Positions 27,577 to 36,292 of a stretch of 60,211 nucleotides of DNA are shown in pieces. Under the pieces are notes generated by a model that worked only from the letters and a program-made list of their open reading frames with translations, ran no database searches and had not been told where the DNA came from. The DNA comes from Pseudomonadota bacterium (GTDB lineage Bacteria > Pseudomonadota > Gammaproteobacteria > Steroidobacterales > Steroidobacteraceae). The translations under genes were made by a program, and so were the position numbers. Numbering within the stretch: position 1 is the first letter of the stretch; every line of letters begins with the position of its first letter. The stretch lies in the NCBI GenBank assembly GCA_021843755.1, contig JAKBWB010000072.1, forward strand, positions 1 to 60,211, in the 5' to 3' direction.

Positions 27577-28079
27577 TTTCCCTGGAGGCCATCAACGGCA
27601 TGTCGGCCACCGAATTCGTGGCGTTGTTCGGCGCGGTGTTCGAGCACTCGCCCTGGGTCGCCGAGCGCGCCGCGGCCAGACGTCCGTTCACATCGCGCGA
27701 GCAGATGCTGCACGCCATGCTTGCGGTCGTCGAGGCCGCCTCTCTCGATGAGCAGATGGCGCTGATCCGCGCCCATCCCCATCTCGGGGCCCGTGGGCGG
27801 CAGAACGCGGGGCTCTCGAAGGCCTCCGCGCGCGAACAGAAGCGCGCCGGCCTCGATGCCTGCAGTGACGAGGAGTTCGCGGAGCTGCTCCGGCTCAATG
27901 CGGCGTACGTCAGGAAATTCGGATTTCCCTTCATACTGGCGGTCCGGGGGCACGATCCTCGCTCCATACTCGCCAATTTCAAGAGCCGTCTGCACAATGA
28001 CGCGGATCTCGAGCGTCGCACGGCGCTGACCCAGATTGGCATCATCGCCGGGCATCGCCTGACTGAACTGTGGGCCTAG
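27573..28079 (+). CDS. uraD: OHCU decarboxylase
   Basis: 168 residues. Decarboxylates 2-oxo-4-hydroxy-4-carboxy-5-ureidoimidazoline to (S)-allantoin. Seen: ALFGAVFEHSPWVAE at the N-terminus, the catalytic-His segment IRAHPHLGAR, the SAREQKRAGLDACSDEEFAEL helix, and FGFPFILAVRG. Length normal. The ATG at 27573 forms ATGA with the puuD stop. Last gene of the operon, followed directly by a strong hairpin. Confidence 0.95.
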   Translation: MISLEAINGMSATEFVALFGAVFEHSPWVAERAAARRPFTSREQMLHAMLAVVEAASLDEQMALIRAHPHLGARGRQNAGLSKASAREQKRAGLDACSDEEFAELLRLNAAYVRKFGFPFILAVRGHDPRSILANFKSRLHNDADLERRTALTQIGIIAGHRLTELWA

Positions 28080-28080
28080 C

Positions 28081-28132
28081 CGGGATCTGCTCCCGAGGCG
28101 TAGGCTATAGCGGCGCGCCGGGACAGATCCCG
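28081..28132 (+). terminator. Long stem-loop directly after uraD
   Basis: CGGGATCTG (28081-28089) pairs perfectly with CAGATCCCG (28124-28132). After a one-base bulge, TCCCG (28091-28095) pairs with CGGGA (28119-28123), giving a 14-bp stem with a 23-base loop. It starts two bases after the uraD stop. No T-tract follows, so it may be an mRNA-protecting hairpin or a Rho-assisted terminator rather than a classical intrinsic one. Confidence 0.5.
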
Positions 28133-28293
28133 TCCGGTCCCCCGCGGCGGGCCGCGAGTTCACCGTCCGCGGGGCGGCCTTTCCGTCCGCCCGCTCGGGA
28201 TGTCCGCCCGGTGCCGCCCAGGGGGGGCCCAGCCGGTTCGGCCTGCAACTTTCCGGTGCCTGCCGTGTTCTTGCCTCAAACGATGATCCACCC

Positions 28294-28878
28294 GTGCAAC
28301 CGGCAAGCTCAAGGCCCGATTCTCGAGAGTTCGCAGCGTTTATGCGCGCCTATCAGGATATGGTTTTCTCCACGGCAGTCCGCCTGACGGGCAGCTCCGC
28401 GCAGGCCGAGGACATCAGCCAGGACGTGTTCCTGAAGGCCTACGAGAATTTCGAGCGGCTGCGCGACAGTCCGACCGCGGGCGGGTGGCTGAAGACCGTC
28501 GCCACGAACCTGACGCTGAATCACCTGACCCGCCACCGCAAGCGCTGGCGGCTGTTCTCCGAGGTCTTCGCCGATGACGGGCGCGAAGCTGATCTGGAGA
28601 GTGCCACTGCGACCTTCAACGACGTGCTGCAGGAGATGGACGAGGCTCAACGGCACGCACTCATAGCGCACGCCCTCAGTCAACTCCCCGACCATCAGCG
28701 CGTGCCGCTTGCTCTGTTTCACTTCGAAGAGATGTCCTACCAGGATATCGCCGCCCGCCTCGGTCACTCTCTGGCCAAGATCAAGACCGACATCCTGCGT
28801 GGCCGCCTCGCCATGGCCAAGTCGCTGGCGCAAAGCGGCCTGGCGCCACGCTCGGCGCAAAGTTGCAACCCACCATGA
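28294..28878 (+). CDS. ECF-type RNA polymerase sigma factor
   Basis: 194 residues with sigma region 2 (FMRAYQDMVFSTAVRLTG...AEDISQDVFLKAYENFERL) near residues 15-60 and region 4 (LPDHQRVPLALFHFEEMSYQDIAARLGHSLAKIKTDILRGR) near 130-172. No region 1 or 3. GTG start at 28294; the ATG at 28339 (FMRAYQ) would cut into region 2. Coupled by ATGA to the next gene, a probable anti-sigma factor. The downstream membrane fusion, RND adaptor and pump are likely under the same control, which suggests envelope or toxic-compound stress. Confidence 0.92.
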   Translation: MQPASSRPDSREFAAFMRAYQDMVFSTAVRLTGSSAQAEDISQDVFLKAYENFERLRDSPTAGGWLKTVATNLTLNHLTRHRKRWRLFSEVFADDGREADLESATATFNDVLQEMDEAQRHALIAHALSQLPDHQRVPLALFHFEEMSYQDIAARLGHSLAKIKTDILRGRLAMAKSLAQSGLAPRSAQSCNPP

Positions 28879-29363
28879 ATTCCCGTACGCGCACGCTCGA
28901 AGAACATCTGGAACACCTGGCGCACGAGGCACTGCGGCAGCTCCCGCCGTGCCGCGCACCCGCCTCGCTCGAGGCCCGCGTACTGAGGGAAGTCGCGGCA
29001 CGCGCCGGTGAGCCGCGCCGGGCCGCCGGCATCCATCGGTGGCCGCTCGCGGCACGTCTGGCGCTGATGGTGGGCTGTGTTCTGTGCATTCCGCTCACCT
29101 GGGTGCTCGTGATGAGCCTGCGGATGCAGCTGACTTACACGCTGATGGCAACCGGCGCGATCCACGTTCTGCACGGCATGCGCGGCGTGGGCAGCGCGCT
29201 GCTGCTGCTCGCCGAGCTTGCCGTTCACCTGGCGCAGCGGATCCCGGGAGCCTGGCTGTTCGGTGGACTGCTGGCCACCGGCGCGCTGTATGCGGCCCTG
29301 TGCGCGCTCGGCTACCTCGTGCTCCGTTCGGCTGCGCCACATTCCAAGGTTCACTCGGTATGA
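28875..29363 (+). CDS. Small membrane protein, probable anti-sigma factor
   Basis: 162 residues: a cytosolic N-terminus of about 55 residues (LRQLPPCRAPASLEARVLREVAAR, a helix pair often seen in anti-sigma proteins next to ECF genes), then about three transmembrane helices (roughly 60-80, 90-115, 125-155). No ZAS zinc motif is evident, although one Cys is present in the cytosolic part. Overlaps the sigma gene and the next gene by ATGA at both ends. The anti-sigma role is inferred from position and topology; no named family was recognised. Confidence 0.65.
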   Translation: MNSRTRTLEEHLEHLAHEALRQLPPCRAPASLEARVLREVAARAGEPRRAAGIHRWPLAARLALMVGCVLCIPLTWVLVMSLRMQLTYTLMATGAIHVLHGMRGVGSALLLLAELAVHLAQRIPGAWLFGGLLATGALYAALCALGYLVLRSAAPHSKVHSV

Positions 29364-31042
29364 AACAGATACTCCGTTGGGCTCTTACCGGCGCGGTGCT
29401 CGCCGGACTATGCGCATGGATCGCACCTGCCGCCGCGCACGACGCCCGCCGCGTCGAGGTCGGCTCCTCGGGCATCGACATCAGGGGCGGCGGCGGTCAT
29501 GTCGTGATCGGCAATGGAGGGATCCGCATCACCGATCATTCCAAGTCCATCGTCATCGCGAAGCACCAGCCCCGCTGCCCGAGCGGTCAGGAAATCGTCG
29601 AGGTCGGTCACAGCGCGCGGCTGTCCGCGGGCAGGACGGCGTGCGACGTCGTGACGGTGTTCGGCAACAGCTCGGTTCACGGCACCGTCACGGACTCGGT
29701 GGTCGCGGTCATGGGCAGCACTCGCGTCGACGGCAATGTCGCCAACAGTGTGGTGGCCATCTTCGGCAACGGCCACGTCAATGGCAGCATCGGCGGTAAC
29801 GCCGTGACCATTTTCGGCAACCTGAAACTCGGTCCCAAGGCCATCGTGCAGGGGCAGGTCGTCAGCCTGTTCGGCTCCTTCGAGCGCAGTCCGTCGGCGC
29901 TGGTCCAGGGGGGAACCGTCCGGCTCATGTCCAACATCTTCCGTTTCACGGAGGCGCTGCGGGGATGGAGCGAGCATTGCCTGCTCCTCGGCCGGCTGCT
30001 CGCGCCCCGGCTCGACGTTCTGTGGGCCTGGGGCGTGGCGCTCGGCATGCTGGCGATCTACCTGCTGTTGGCCGCGTTGTTCCGCGACGGCCTGCGCCAC
30101 TGTGTCCGAACGTTGGAGGAGCACCCCGGTGCCTCGATCCTGACGGCGCTCGCCATGGTGCTGCTCACGCCGATTCTGCTGCTGGTCTTGATGGTTGCCC
30201 TGACGGTGACCGTGGTCGGGATCATATTCATTCCCCTGCTGTGGATCGGCCTGCTGTGCGCCGGGATATTCGGGCGCGTCATCGCGATCGCCTGGCTCGG
30301 CCGCCGGGTCCTGAGCGGGGCACACCGCGGCGTCGACCAACCCGTCCTGCATGTGCTGGTCGGCGGCGTGCTGGTGTCGGTCTTGTACATGGTGCCGGTG
30401 GTCGGTTTCATCGTCTACGCGGTGATCGGCCTGGTCGGCTTCGGCACGCTGACTTACACGCTGCTGCTCGCGCTGCGCTCCGCACGCGGCGCCCTGCCGC
30501 CGCCACAGCCGGCAGAGCCCCCGAGCACGGCGAGCGCCGCGGCGCCGGGTCCCGAGGCGACCGCGGCCGACGCGACGAGTGGGACCGGCGCGATGAGCGC
30601 CGGCCCCGTACCCGGCGCGCCGCCGAGCGCCGCTGCCGCGGAGACCCCGCTCGAATTAGCGGCGCTGCCGCGCGCGGGGTTCTGGATCCGCATGGCGGCG
30701 CTGCTGATCGACCTGGTGCTGATCAGTGTCTGCCTGAACCTGATCGGCCATCACGGCAGCGACGGCACGCTGATCGCGCTAGCCGCCTACGGCGCGCTGA
30801 TGTGGAAACTGCGCGGCACCACCGTGGGCGGCATCATTTGCCACTTGCGCGTGGCACGCATCGATGGCCGGCCGCTCAGCTGGGAAACCGCGATCTTGCG
30901 CGCCCTGGGTTGCTTCCTGTCGCTGGTGGCCGCCGGACTCGGCTTCTTCTGGATCGCCTTCGACGCCGAGCGACAGGCATGGCACGACAAGATCGCCGGC
31001 ACCGTGGTGGTATCGGTTCCCAAGGTACGCGGTTTGGTGTGA
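29360..31042 (+). CDS. Exported beta-repeat (bactofilin-like) domain, transmembrane helices and C-terminal RDD domain fusion
   Basis: 560 residues. A signal peptide (1-26, cleavage after APAAA) is followed by an extracytoplasmic region with right-handed-beta-like repeats at about 95-200 (units such as VTVFGNSSVHG, VAVMGSTRVDG, VAIFGNGHVNG), as in polymer-forming/bactofilin-like domains. Then come four or five hydrophobic helices (about 235-380), a Pro/Ala-rich linker (about 385-435), and an RDD domain (AGFWIRMAALLIDLVL... AWHDKIAGTVVV) to the end. It is tightly coupled to the sigma and probable anti-sigma genes, so it may belong to the signalling unit or repair the envelope. The architecture is unusual and the function unknown. 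Confidence 0.75.
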   Translation: MKQILRWALTGAVLAGLCAWIAPAAAHDARRVEVGSSGIDIRGGGGHVVIGNGGIRITDHSKSIVIAKHQPRCPSGQEIVEVGHSARLSAGRTACDVVTVFGNSSVHGTVTDSVVAVMGSTRVDGNVANSVVAIFGNGHVNGSIGGNAVTIFGNLKLGPKAIVQGQVVSLFGSFERSPSALVQGGTVRLMSNIFRFTEALRGWSEHCLLLGRLLAPRLDVLWAWGVALGMLAIYLLLAALFRDGLRHCVRTLEEHPGASILTALAMVLLTPILLLVLMVALTVTVVGIIFIPLLWIGLLCAGIFGRVIAIAWLGRRVLSGAHRGVDQPVLHVLVGGVLVSVLYMVPVVGFIVYAVIGLVGFGTLTYTLLLALRSARGALPPPQPAEPPSTASAAAPGPEATAADATSGTGAMSAGPVPGAPPSAAAAETPLELAALPRAGFWIRMAALLIDLVLISVCLNLIGHHGSDGTLIALAAYGALMWKLRGTTVGGIICHLRVARIDGRPLSWETAILRALGCFLSLVAAGLGFFWIAFDAERQAWHDKIAGTVVVSVPKVRGLV

Positions 31043-31043
31043 C

Positions 31044-32282
31044 ATGAGCCCGCAGCACGACCGACAGTCCGCGATCGAGGCATCGGTCGCCGCCGGCACC
31101 GGCGGCGGAGCCTGGATCGACCTCGAGCGCGCGGCACCCGAAGTTGCGACGGAGCACGCCATCAGGACGCGCAAAGCGTGGTGGCTTGCGGCCGGCGCGC
31201 TGCTTGTGCTCGCCGTGGCCGCCGTGGTGACGATGCGAGTGACGCAGTCATCCAAGCCGCTCGTACCGCTCGCCGATCAGCGCAACATTCCCCTGGTTTC
31301 GACGTTCGTCCCCGGTCTACGGCCGGTGAGCACCGAAGTCATGGTGACCGGCTCGATCTCGGCCCGGCACGATCTGCCGATCGGCGACGGCGGTCAGGCC
31401 GGGCGCATCGTCGCAGTCTACGTGCAAGTCGGCGACGTGGTCAGGCAGGGCCAGATCCTGGCCCAGCTGGACGATTCGGTACTGAAACCGCAAGTCGCGG
31501 AACTGGCCGCCGCCCTTGCCAAGGCACGGGCCCAAGCGGCGCTCGCGGTCGCGGAGTACCGCCGGGCGGTGGCAATCGGCCCGAACGGCGGGCTGTCGGC
31601 GCAAAATGTCGAACAGCTTCAAGCCGCGGCGGCGATGGACGCCGCCAACACCAAGATGGTCGCGGCGCAGCTGCAGCAGAAGCGCGCCGAACTGGCCCTG
31701 ACCCGCATCGTCGCGCCGGTCGCGGGCACCGTGCTGACGCGCACCGCCGAGGTCGGCCAGGTGGTCAGCCCCGCAGGCCCGCCGCTGTTCACTCTCGAGG
31801 ATCAGAATCGCGTCGAGCTCATCGGGCAGGTCGCCGAGCAGGATCTCGCCGCGCTGAAGGTCGGGCAACCGGCGGAGGTATATCTGATCGGATACCCGCG
31901 GCCTTTCCCGGGCCACATCTGGCTGCTCGGCGCCACCGTCAACAGACAGACCCGGCTCGGCGAGGTGCGTATCGCCCTTGCGCCCAACCCGGCTCTGAGG
32001 CCCGGAGCGTTTGCGCGCGCGGTGATCAAAGAGAGTCACGCCGAACGGCCGGTGGTCCCGCAGACGGCGGTCATGACCGACTCCAGAGGATCGTATGTGT
32101 TCATCGTCAACCGCCGGAACATCATCGTGCGCCGAGCGGTGCAGCTCGGCGGGGTGCTCGCCTCGGGCGTGGTGATCGCCAAGGGCCTGACCGGGCGGGA
32201 GCGCGTGGTCACCCTGGCGGGCGGCTTCCTGCAAGGCGGTGAGAAAGTGCAGGTAGCACCGGTCGCGCCGGCACGCTCATGA
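31044..32282 (+). CDS. RND efflux system periplasmic adaptor (HlyD/AcrA family)
   Basis: 412 residues. One N-terminal membrane anchor (WWLAAGALLVLAVAAVV, about 45-65) without a lipobox, a barrel-sandwich lipoyl half (GRIVAVYVQVGDVVRQGQILAQLD near 115-140), a helical hairpin (about 145-215), the second lipoyl half (LTRIVAPVAGTVLTRTAEVGQVV), and a beta-barrel/membrane-proximal region. It connects the inner-membrane pump encoded next (ATGA overlap) to an outer-membrane channel. No TolC-type gene is in the window. Confidence 0.9.
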   Translation: MSPQHDRQSAIEASVAAGTGGGAWIDLERAAPEVATEHAIRTRKAWWLAAGALLVLAVAAVVTMRVTQSSKPLVPLADQRNIPLVSTFVPGLRPVSTEVMVTGSISARHDLPIGDGGQAGRIVAVYVQVGDVVRQGQILAQLDDSVLKPQVAELAAALAKARAQAALAVAEYRRAVAIGPNGGLSAQNVEQLQAAAAMDAANTKMVAAQLQQKRAELALTRIVAPVAGTVLTRTAEVGQVVSPAGPPLFTLEDQNRVELIGQVAEQDLAALKVGQPAEVYLIGYPRPFPGHIWLLGATVNRQTRLGEVRIALAPNPALRPGAFARAVIKESHAERPVVPQTAVMTDSRGSYVFIVNRRNIIVRRAVQLGGVLASGVVIAKGLTGRERVVTLAGGFLQGGEKVQVAPVAPARS

Positions 32283-35200
32283 GACGCCTGTCCGCATGGG
32301 CGATCCGGCACCCGCTGCCGCCGATCGTGCTGTTCGTCGTGCTGCTGTTCGTCGGCATCGTGTCCTTCCTGCGCCTGCCGGTGACACAGAACCCCCACAT
32401 TTCCTATCCCATCGTGTCCGTGGTGGTCAGCGAGCCGGGCGCTGCGCCGGAGGAAGTGCAGATCCAGATCGTGCGCCGGATCGAAGCGGCGGTGGCGGGG
32501 ATCGGCAACATCCACCGCATTCTCTCCGACGCCTATCAGGGCGGCGAGCAAACCGACATCGAATTCCGGATCGGCACCCCGATCGACCGCGCCGTGACCG
32601 AAGTGCGCGACGCGGTCACCGAGGTACAGCCCGATCTGCCCAACGACATCCTGCCACCGGTAGTGCAGCAGGTCAAAGTCGACGGTGGACCCATCGTGTA
32701 CTACGCCGTCAGCTCCACCGACATGAGCGACCGGGCGATTTCCTGGTTCATCGACAACACGATCACCAAGACGCTGCTCAGAGTGCCGGGGGTCGCGCAG
32801 GTCTCCCGCTACGGCGGCGTGAGCCGCGAGATCCGCGTCGAGCTGGATCCGGCACGGATGCAGGCCCTCGGCATCACCGCCTCGCAAGTCAACCGGCAGC
32901 TGGCCAATCTCAACGTCGACATGCCCGGCGGCCGGGCCGATCTCGGTGATGGCGAGCAGACCATCCGCGTGCTCGGCAACGCGCACTCCGCGTGGCAGCT
33001 CGCGCAGACGCAGATTGCCCTTCCCGGAGGGCGGTTCGCCAAGCTCGGCAGCATCGCCACGGTGCGCGACGCTGCCGCCGAAGTGCGCAGCGTCGAGCTG
33101 TACAACGGACGTCCCGCCATCTCCTTCGGGGTGGCGCGCGCTCGCGACACTTCCGACGTCACGGTGCTGCAGGGCGTGCGGCGGGCCCTGGCCAAGATCC
33201 GCAAGGAATACCCCGACGTCGACATCAATCAGACGTTCACGTCGGTCTCTTACACCACACATCAGTACCACTCCGCGCTCGAGGCGCTCATCGAGGGTTC
33301 GATCCTCTCGGTGCTGGTGGTCTGGCTGTTCCTGCGCGACACGCGCGCGACGCTGATCTCGGCCCTGGCGATTCCGTTGTCGGCGATTCCCACGTTCGCG
33401 TTCATGGAGGCGATGGGTTTCACGCTCAATCAGGTCAGCCTGCTCGCGCTCTCGATGGTATCGGGCGTGCTCGTCGATGACGCCATCGTCGAGATCGAGA
33501 ACATCGTGCGGCACAAACGCATGGGCAAGAGCGCCTATCAGGCCGCAATCGACGCGGCCGATCAGATCGCGCTCGCGGTGGTCGCGACTTCCTGCACCAT
33601 CATCGCGGTGTTCGTGCCGGTGAGCTTCATGAGCGGCATCATCGGCCAGTACTTCAGGCAGTTCGGGCTGTCGGTGGCCGCCGCGGTATTCTTCTCGCTG
33701 CTGGTCGCCCGCCTGCTGACGCCGGTGATCGCCGCCTACACCCTCAAATCGGAGCCGGAGCCGGAGCACCGCGACGGTCCGGTCATGACATGGTACCTGC
33801 GCGTCCTGCATTGGTGCGTGCACCATCGCTGGAAGACCATCGGGCTCGGCGTGTTGTTCTTCGTCGTCTCGATCTACGGGCTGGCGATGATGCCCAAGAC
33901 GTTCATCCAGGAGCCCGACACCAGCACCGCATCGCTCGAGATCGACTTGCCGCCGGGCGTGCAGCTCGCCGACACGAAACAGGTGGCCAACGCGGCCTAC
34001 CGCATCCTCGCGCGGCAGAAGGACGTGAAGGCCATCGACGAGTCGGTCGGCGTCAACGGCAGCGTGCGCAAGGCCAATCTCGCCATCGTCCTGGTGCCAC
34101 CGAGCGAGCGCAGGCTGACGCAGGTCCAATGGCAGAACAGCATGCTCGGCAAGCTGCGCGCGATTCCCAATGCGCAGATGTACTTCCAGGACTTCAACGG
34201 CGACAGCAACGGACATGACGTCACCATCGATCTGACCGGAGACAACTTGACGCTGCTCGAGCACACCGCCCGCCGGGTGATGCGGCAGATGACGGCGCTG
34301 CCCGGTCTGCGCGACGTCAGCTCCGAAGACGATCTGCCGCGTCCGGAAATCCGCATCCGGCCGCGATTCGATCTGGCCGCCCAGCTCGGCGTGACGGTCG
34401 CCGACATCAGCCAGACGATCCGCATCGCCACGATCGGCGATCTGCTGCAGAACGATGCGAAATTCACTCTCCCCGACCGGCAGGTACCCATCCTCGTCAA
34501 TCTGAAGCGCTCGGCGCGCAGCAGCTTGACGACACTGGAAAATCTGCCCGTGCCGACCGCCGACGGTGGCACCGTGCCGCTGAAGGCCGTCGCCGCCTTC
34601 AGCTTCGGCGAGGGTCCCACCCAGATCCACAGCCGCGACCAGCGCCTGCGCATCGCGATCAACGCCAATCTCAATAGCGGCGTGCAGCTCGGCGAGGCGA
34701 TGAAGCAGATCCACACGCTGCCGGCGCTCGAACACCTGCCGGCGGGCGTGCATCTGGCCGACACCGGCAATGCGCGCCTGATGTCGGAATTGTTCACCGA
34801 CTTTTTGATCGCGATGGGCACCGGCGTTCTGATGGTGTTCGCGGTGCTGGTGCTGTTGTTCGCCCGGCTGCTGCAGCCGATCACGATCCTCTCGGCGCTG
34901 CCGCTGTCCATCGGTGGGGCCGTGGGGGCGCTCTACATCACGGGCGAGCCACTGTCGCTCGGTGTGATGATCGGCTTTCTGATGCTCATGGGAATCGTGG
35001 CCAAGAATTCGATCTTGCTGGTCGACTTCGCGATCGAGGAGATGCGCGCCGGCAAGGATCGACTCACCGCGCTGCTCGAAGCCGGACACAAACGCGCGCG
35101 CCCGATCGTCATGACCACTGTGGCCATGGTCGCCGGTATGCTGCCGGTTGCGCTTGCGATCGGCGACCCGTTCCGCGCACCGATGGCGATCGCGGTGATC

Positions 35201-35365
35201 GGCGGCCTGCTGGCCTCCACCGCCCTGACGCTCGTGGTCGTGCCAGCCGGGTTCACGGTGGTCGACGACGTCGAGCGCTGGCTCGGACCCAAAGTGGCAA
35301 GTCTGGTGATCGCCGAGCCGGGCTCGGCGCACACAGCGTCGACGCCCGCGCGTCAGCCGGGGTAA
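32279..35365 (+). CDS. RND efflux pump permease (AcrB/HAE type)
   Basis: 1028 residues, full length, with the classic 12-helix RND duplication. Proton-relay residues are present: the Asp pair in helix 4 (GVLVDDAIVEIENIVRH, near 400), Lys in helix 10 (GIVAKNSILLVDFA), and Arg/Thr in RARPIVMTTVAM. The NPHISYPIVSVVVSEPGAAPEEV start is typical of this branch. Exports hydrophobic compounds; substrates are not predictable. Translationally coupled to the adaptor. Its placement behind an ECF sigma unit suggests stress-induced expression. Confidence 0.94.
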   Translation: MRRLSAWAIRHPLPPIVLFVVLLFVGIVSFLRLPVTQNPHISYPIVSVVVSEPGAAPEEVQIQIVRRIEAAVAGIGNIHRILSDAYQGGEQTDIEFRIGTPIDRAVTEVRDAVTEVQPDLPNDILPPVVQQVKVDGGPIVYYAVSSTDMSDRAISWFIDNTITKTLLRVPGVAQVSRYGGVSREIRVELDPARMQALGITASQVNRQLANLNVDMPGGRADLGDGEQTIRVLGNAHSAWQLAQTQIALPGGRFAKLGSIATVRDAAAEVRSVELYNGRPAISFGVARARDTSDVTVLQGVRRALAKIRKEYPDVDINQTFTSVSYTTHQYHSALEALIEGSILSVLVVWLFLRDTRATLISALAIPLSAIPTFAFMEAMGFTLNQVSLLALSMVSGVLVDDAIVEIENIVRHKRMGKSAYQAAIDAADQIALAVVATSCTIIAVFVPVSFMSGIIGQYFRQFGLSVAAAVFFSLLVARLLTPVIAAYTLKSEPEPEHRDGPVMTWYLRVLHWCVHHRWKTIGLGVLFFVVSIYGLAMMPKTFIQEPDTSTASLEIDLPPGVQLADTKQVANAAYRILARQKDVKAIDESVGVNGSVRKANLAIVLVPPSERRLTQVQWQNSMLGKLRAIPNAQMYFQDFNGDSNGHDVTIDLTGDNLTLLEHTARRVMRQMTALPGLRDVSSEDDLPRPEIRIRPRFDLAAQLGVTVADISQTIRIATIGDLLQNDAKFTLPDRQVPILVNLKRSARSSLTTLENLPVPTADGGTVPLKAVAAFSFGEGPTQIHSRDQRLRIAINANLNSGVQLGEAMKQIHTLPALEHLPAGVHLADTGNARLMSELFTDFLIAMGTGVLMVFAVLVLLFARLLQPITILSALPLSIGGAVGALYITGEPLSLGVMIGFLMLMGIVAKNSILLVDFAIEEMRAGKDRLTALLEAGHKRARPIVMTTVAMVAGMLPVALAIGDPFRAPMAIAVIGGLLASTALTLVVVPAGFTVVDDVERWLGPKVASLVIAEPGSAHTASTPARQPG

Positions 35366-35415
35366 GAGGCTCGGTATCCGAAGTTCAACGTCGCAGCACG
35401 AAGATGGCCTTGATC

Positions 35416-35967
35416 ATGAAACGTAGACCGTTTGCCCTGCTCTGGGCGGCGCTGCCGCTCATGGCGCTCGCCTCATGCGGCCACATCGATCAGAGCCCCG
35501 GCCACGGGTCGATCTCGATCGCCTCCAACGCAGTGCGCATCTGCGTCCGCGGCGCGCCGCGAGCCACCATCGAACGCGACGGGAGTCTCCTGATCGGCCG
35601 GCGCACCGTGGCGCTCAGCCCGGTCGAGCAGACGCTCGCGCGGCGTTATTATCAGGATGTGCTGCACATCAGCGCCGCGGGCGAGGCCACCGGCGAGGCG
35701 GGCGGCAAGCTGGGTGTTTCGGTCGTCGGCTCGCTCTTCTCTGCGCTGTGGCACGACAATTCGTCGATCATCAGGCGCACCGCCAAGCACGGCGCAGCCA
35801 GAGTGACCGCCGACGCTCGGGCGCTGTGCGCACAGCTGGCCAGGCTCGAGACGCTCCAGAACACCCTCGCCTCGGATCAACCCGCGTTTGCGCCGTACCG
35901 CCTCGTCCGCCACAGGGATGTGACCCGCTGCCTGAACGGGACGCGCCAGGTCACGGTAACGAACTGA
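35416..35967 (+). CDS. Hypothetical lipoprotein (weakly YggN/DUF2884-like)
   Basis: 183 residues from MKRRPFALL (an ATG at 35404 adds four). A signal peptide ends in the lipobox LASC, so the mature protein should be anchored through its Cys. The mature part has 'GSLLIGRRTVALSPVEQTLARRYYQDV', reminiscent of the 'G.L.I.G..V.L...Q....Y' block of DUF2884/YggN proteins, followed by a Gly/Ala-rich segment and a C-terminal Arg/Cys-containing region. It follows the pump gene in the same direction. No function can be assigned. Confidence 0.6.
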   Translation: MKRRPFALLWAALPLMALASCGHIDQSPGHGSISIASNAVRICVRGAPRATIERDGSLLIGRRTVALSPVEQTLARRYYQDVLHISAAGEATGEAGGKLGVSVVGSLFSALWHDNSSIIRRTAKHGAARVTADARALCAQLARLETLQNTLASDQPAFAPYRLVRHRDVTRCLNGTRQVTVTN

Positions 35968-36292
35968 TCGGGTCGATCACGCGCGGCGCGCGGATTGCGG
36001 GGGTGCTCGGGTTGCACACCGCAGCCAGGCCTGCGGTGCGATCGACATGCAGCTCAGGCGCCTGGAATTCAACGGTCTATCGGCTCGTCTTGCCCTGACA
36101 CCGCTCGCACAGATCCGGACCTCAGCGCGCCGATCCGCGGGCGGGGGAAGTTCGCGACCCCGCCGTGAGCCGGTTAAACTGTGCGCCGGATCATGAACCG
36201 TGAGCTTTGGCGCGGCCGTCACCCCTTGGGGAACCCCCGGCGGCGCCGCCCGGTCAATCCGGCTCTCGGCAATACACTGGAGGCCATGCGCC
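35968..36292. other. Intergenic region before the moxR operon
   Basis: 325 bases. It contains the hairpin at 36017-36038 and the moxR ribosome site GGAGG (36279-36283). No gene seen. Confidence 0.4.
36017..36038 (+). terminator. Hairpin CACCGCAG-N6-CTGCGGTG
   Basis: Perfect 8-bp stem with a 6-base loop, 50 bases after the lipoprotein stop. No T-tract follows. It could end the efflux transcript. Confidence 0.35.

Noticed and set aside
28247-28266. AAC...CGT resembling an autoregulated ECF promoter before the sigma gene
   Set aside because: The spacer between the two elements is 14 bases, too short for known ECF promoters.
32036-35332. Very long open frame (about 1098 codons) on the minus strand
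   Set aside because: It is antisense to the RND pump gene, rich in Arg/His/Asp/Gly with no domain; an artefact of high GC.
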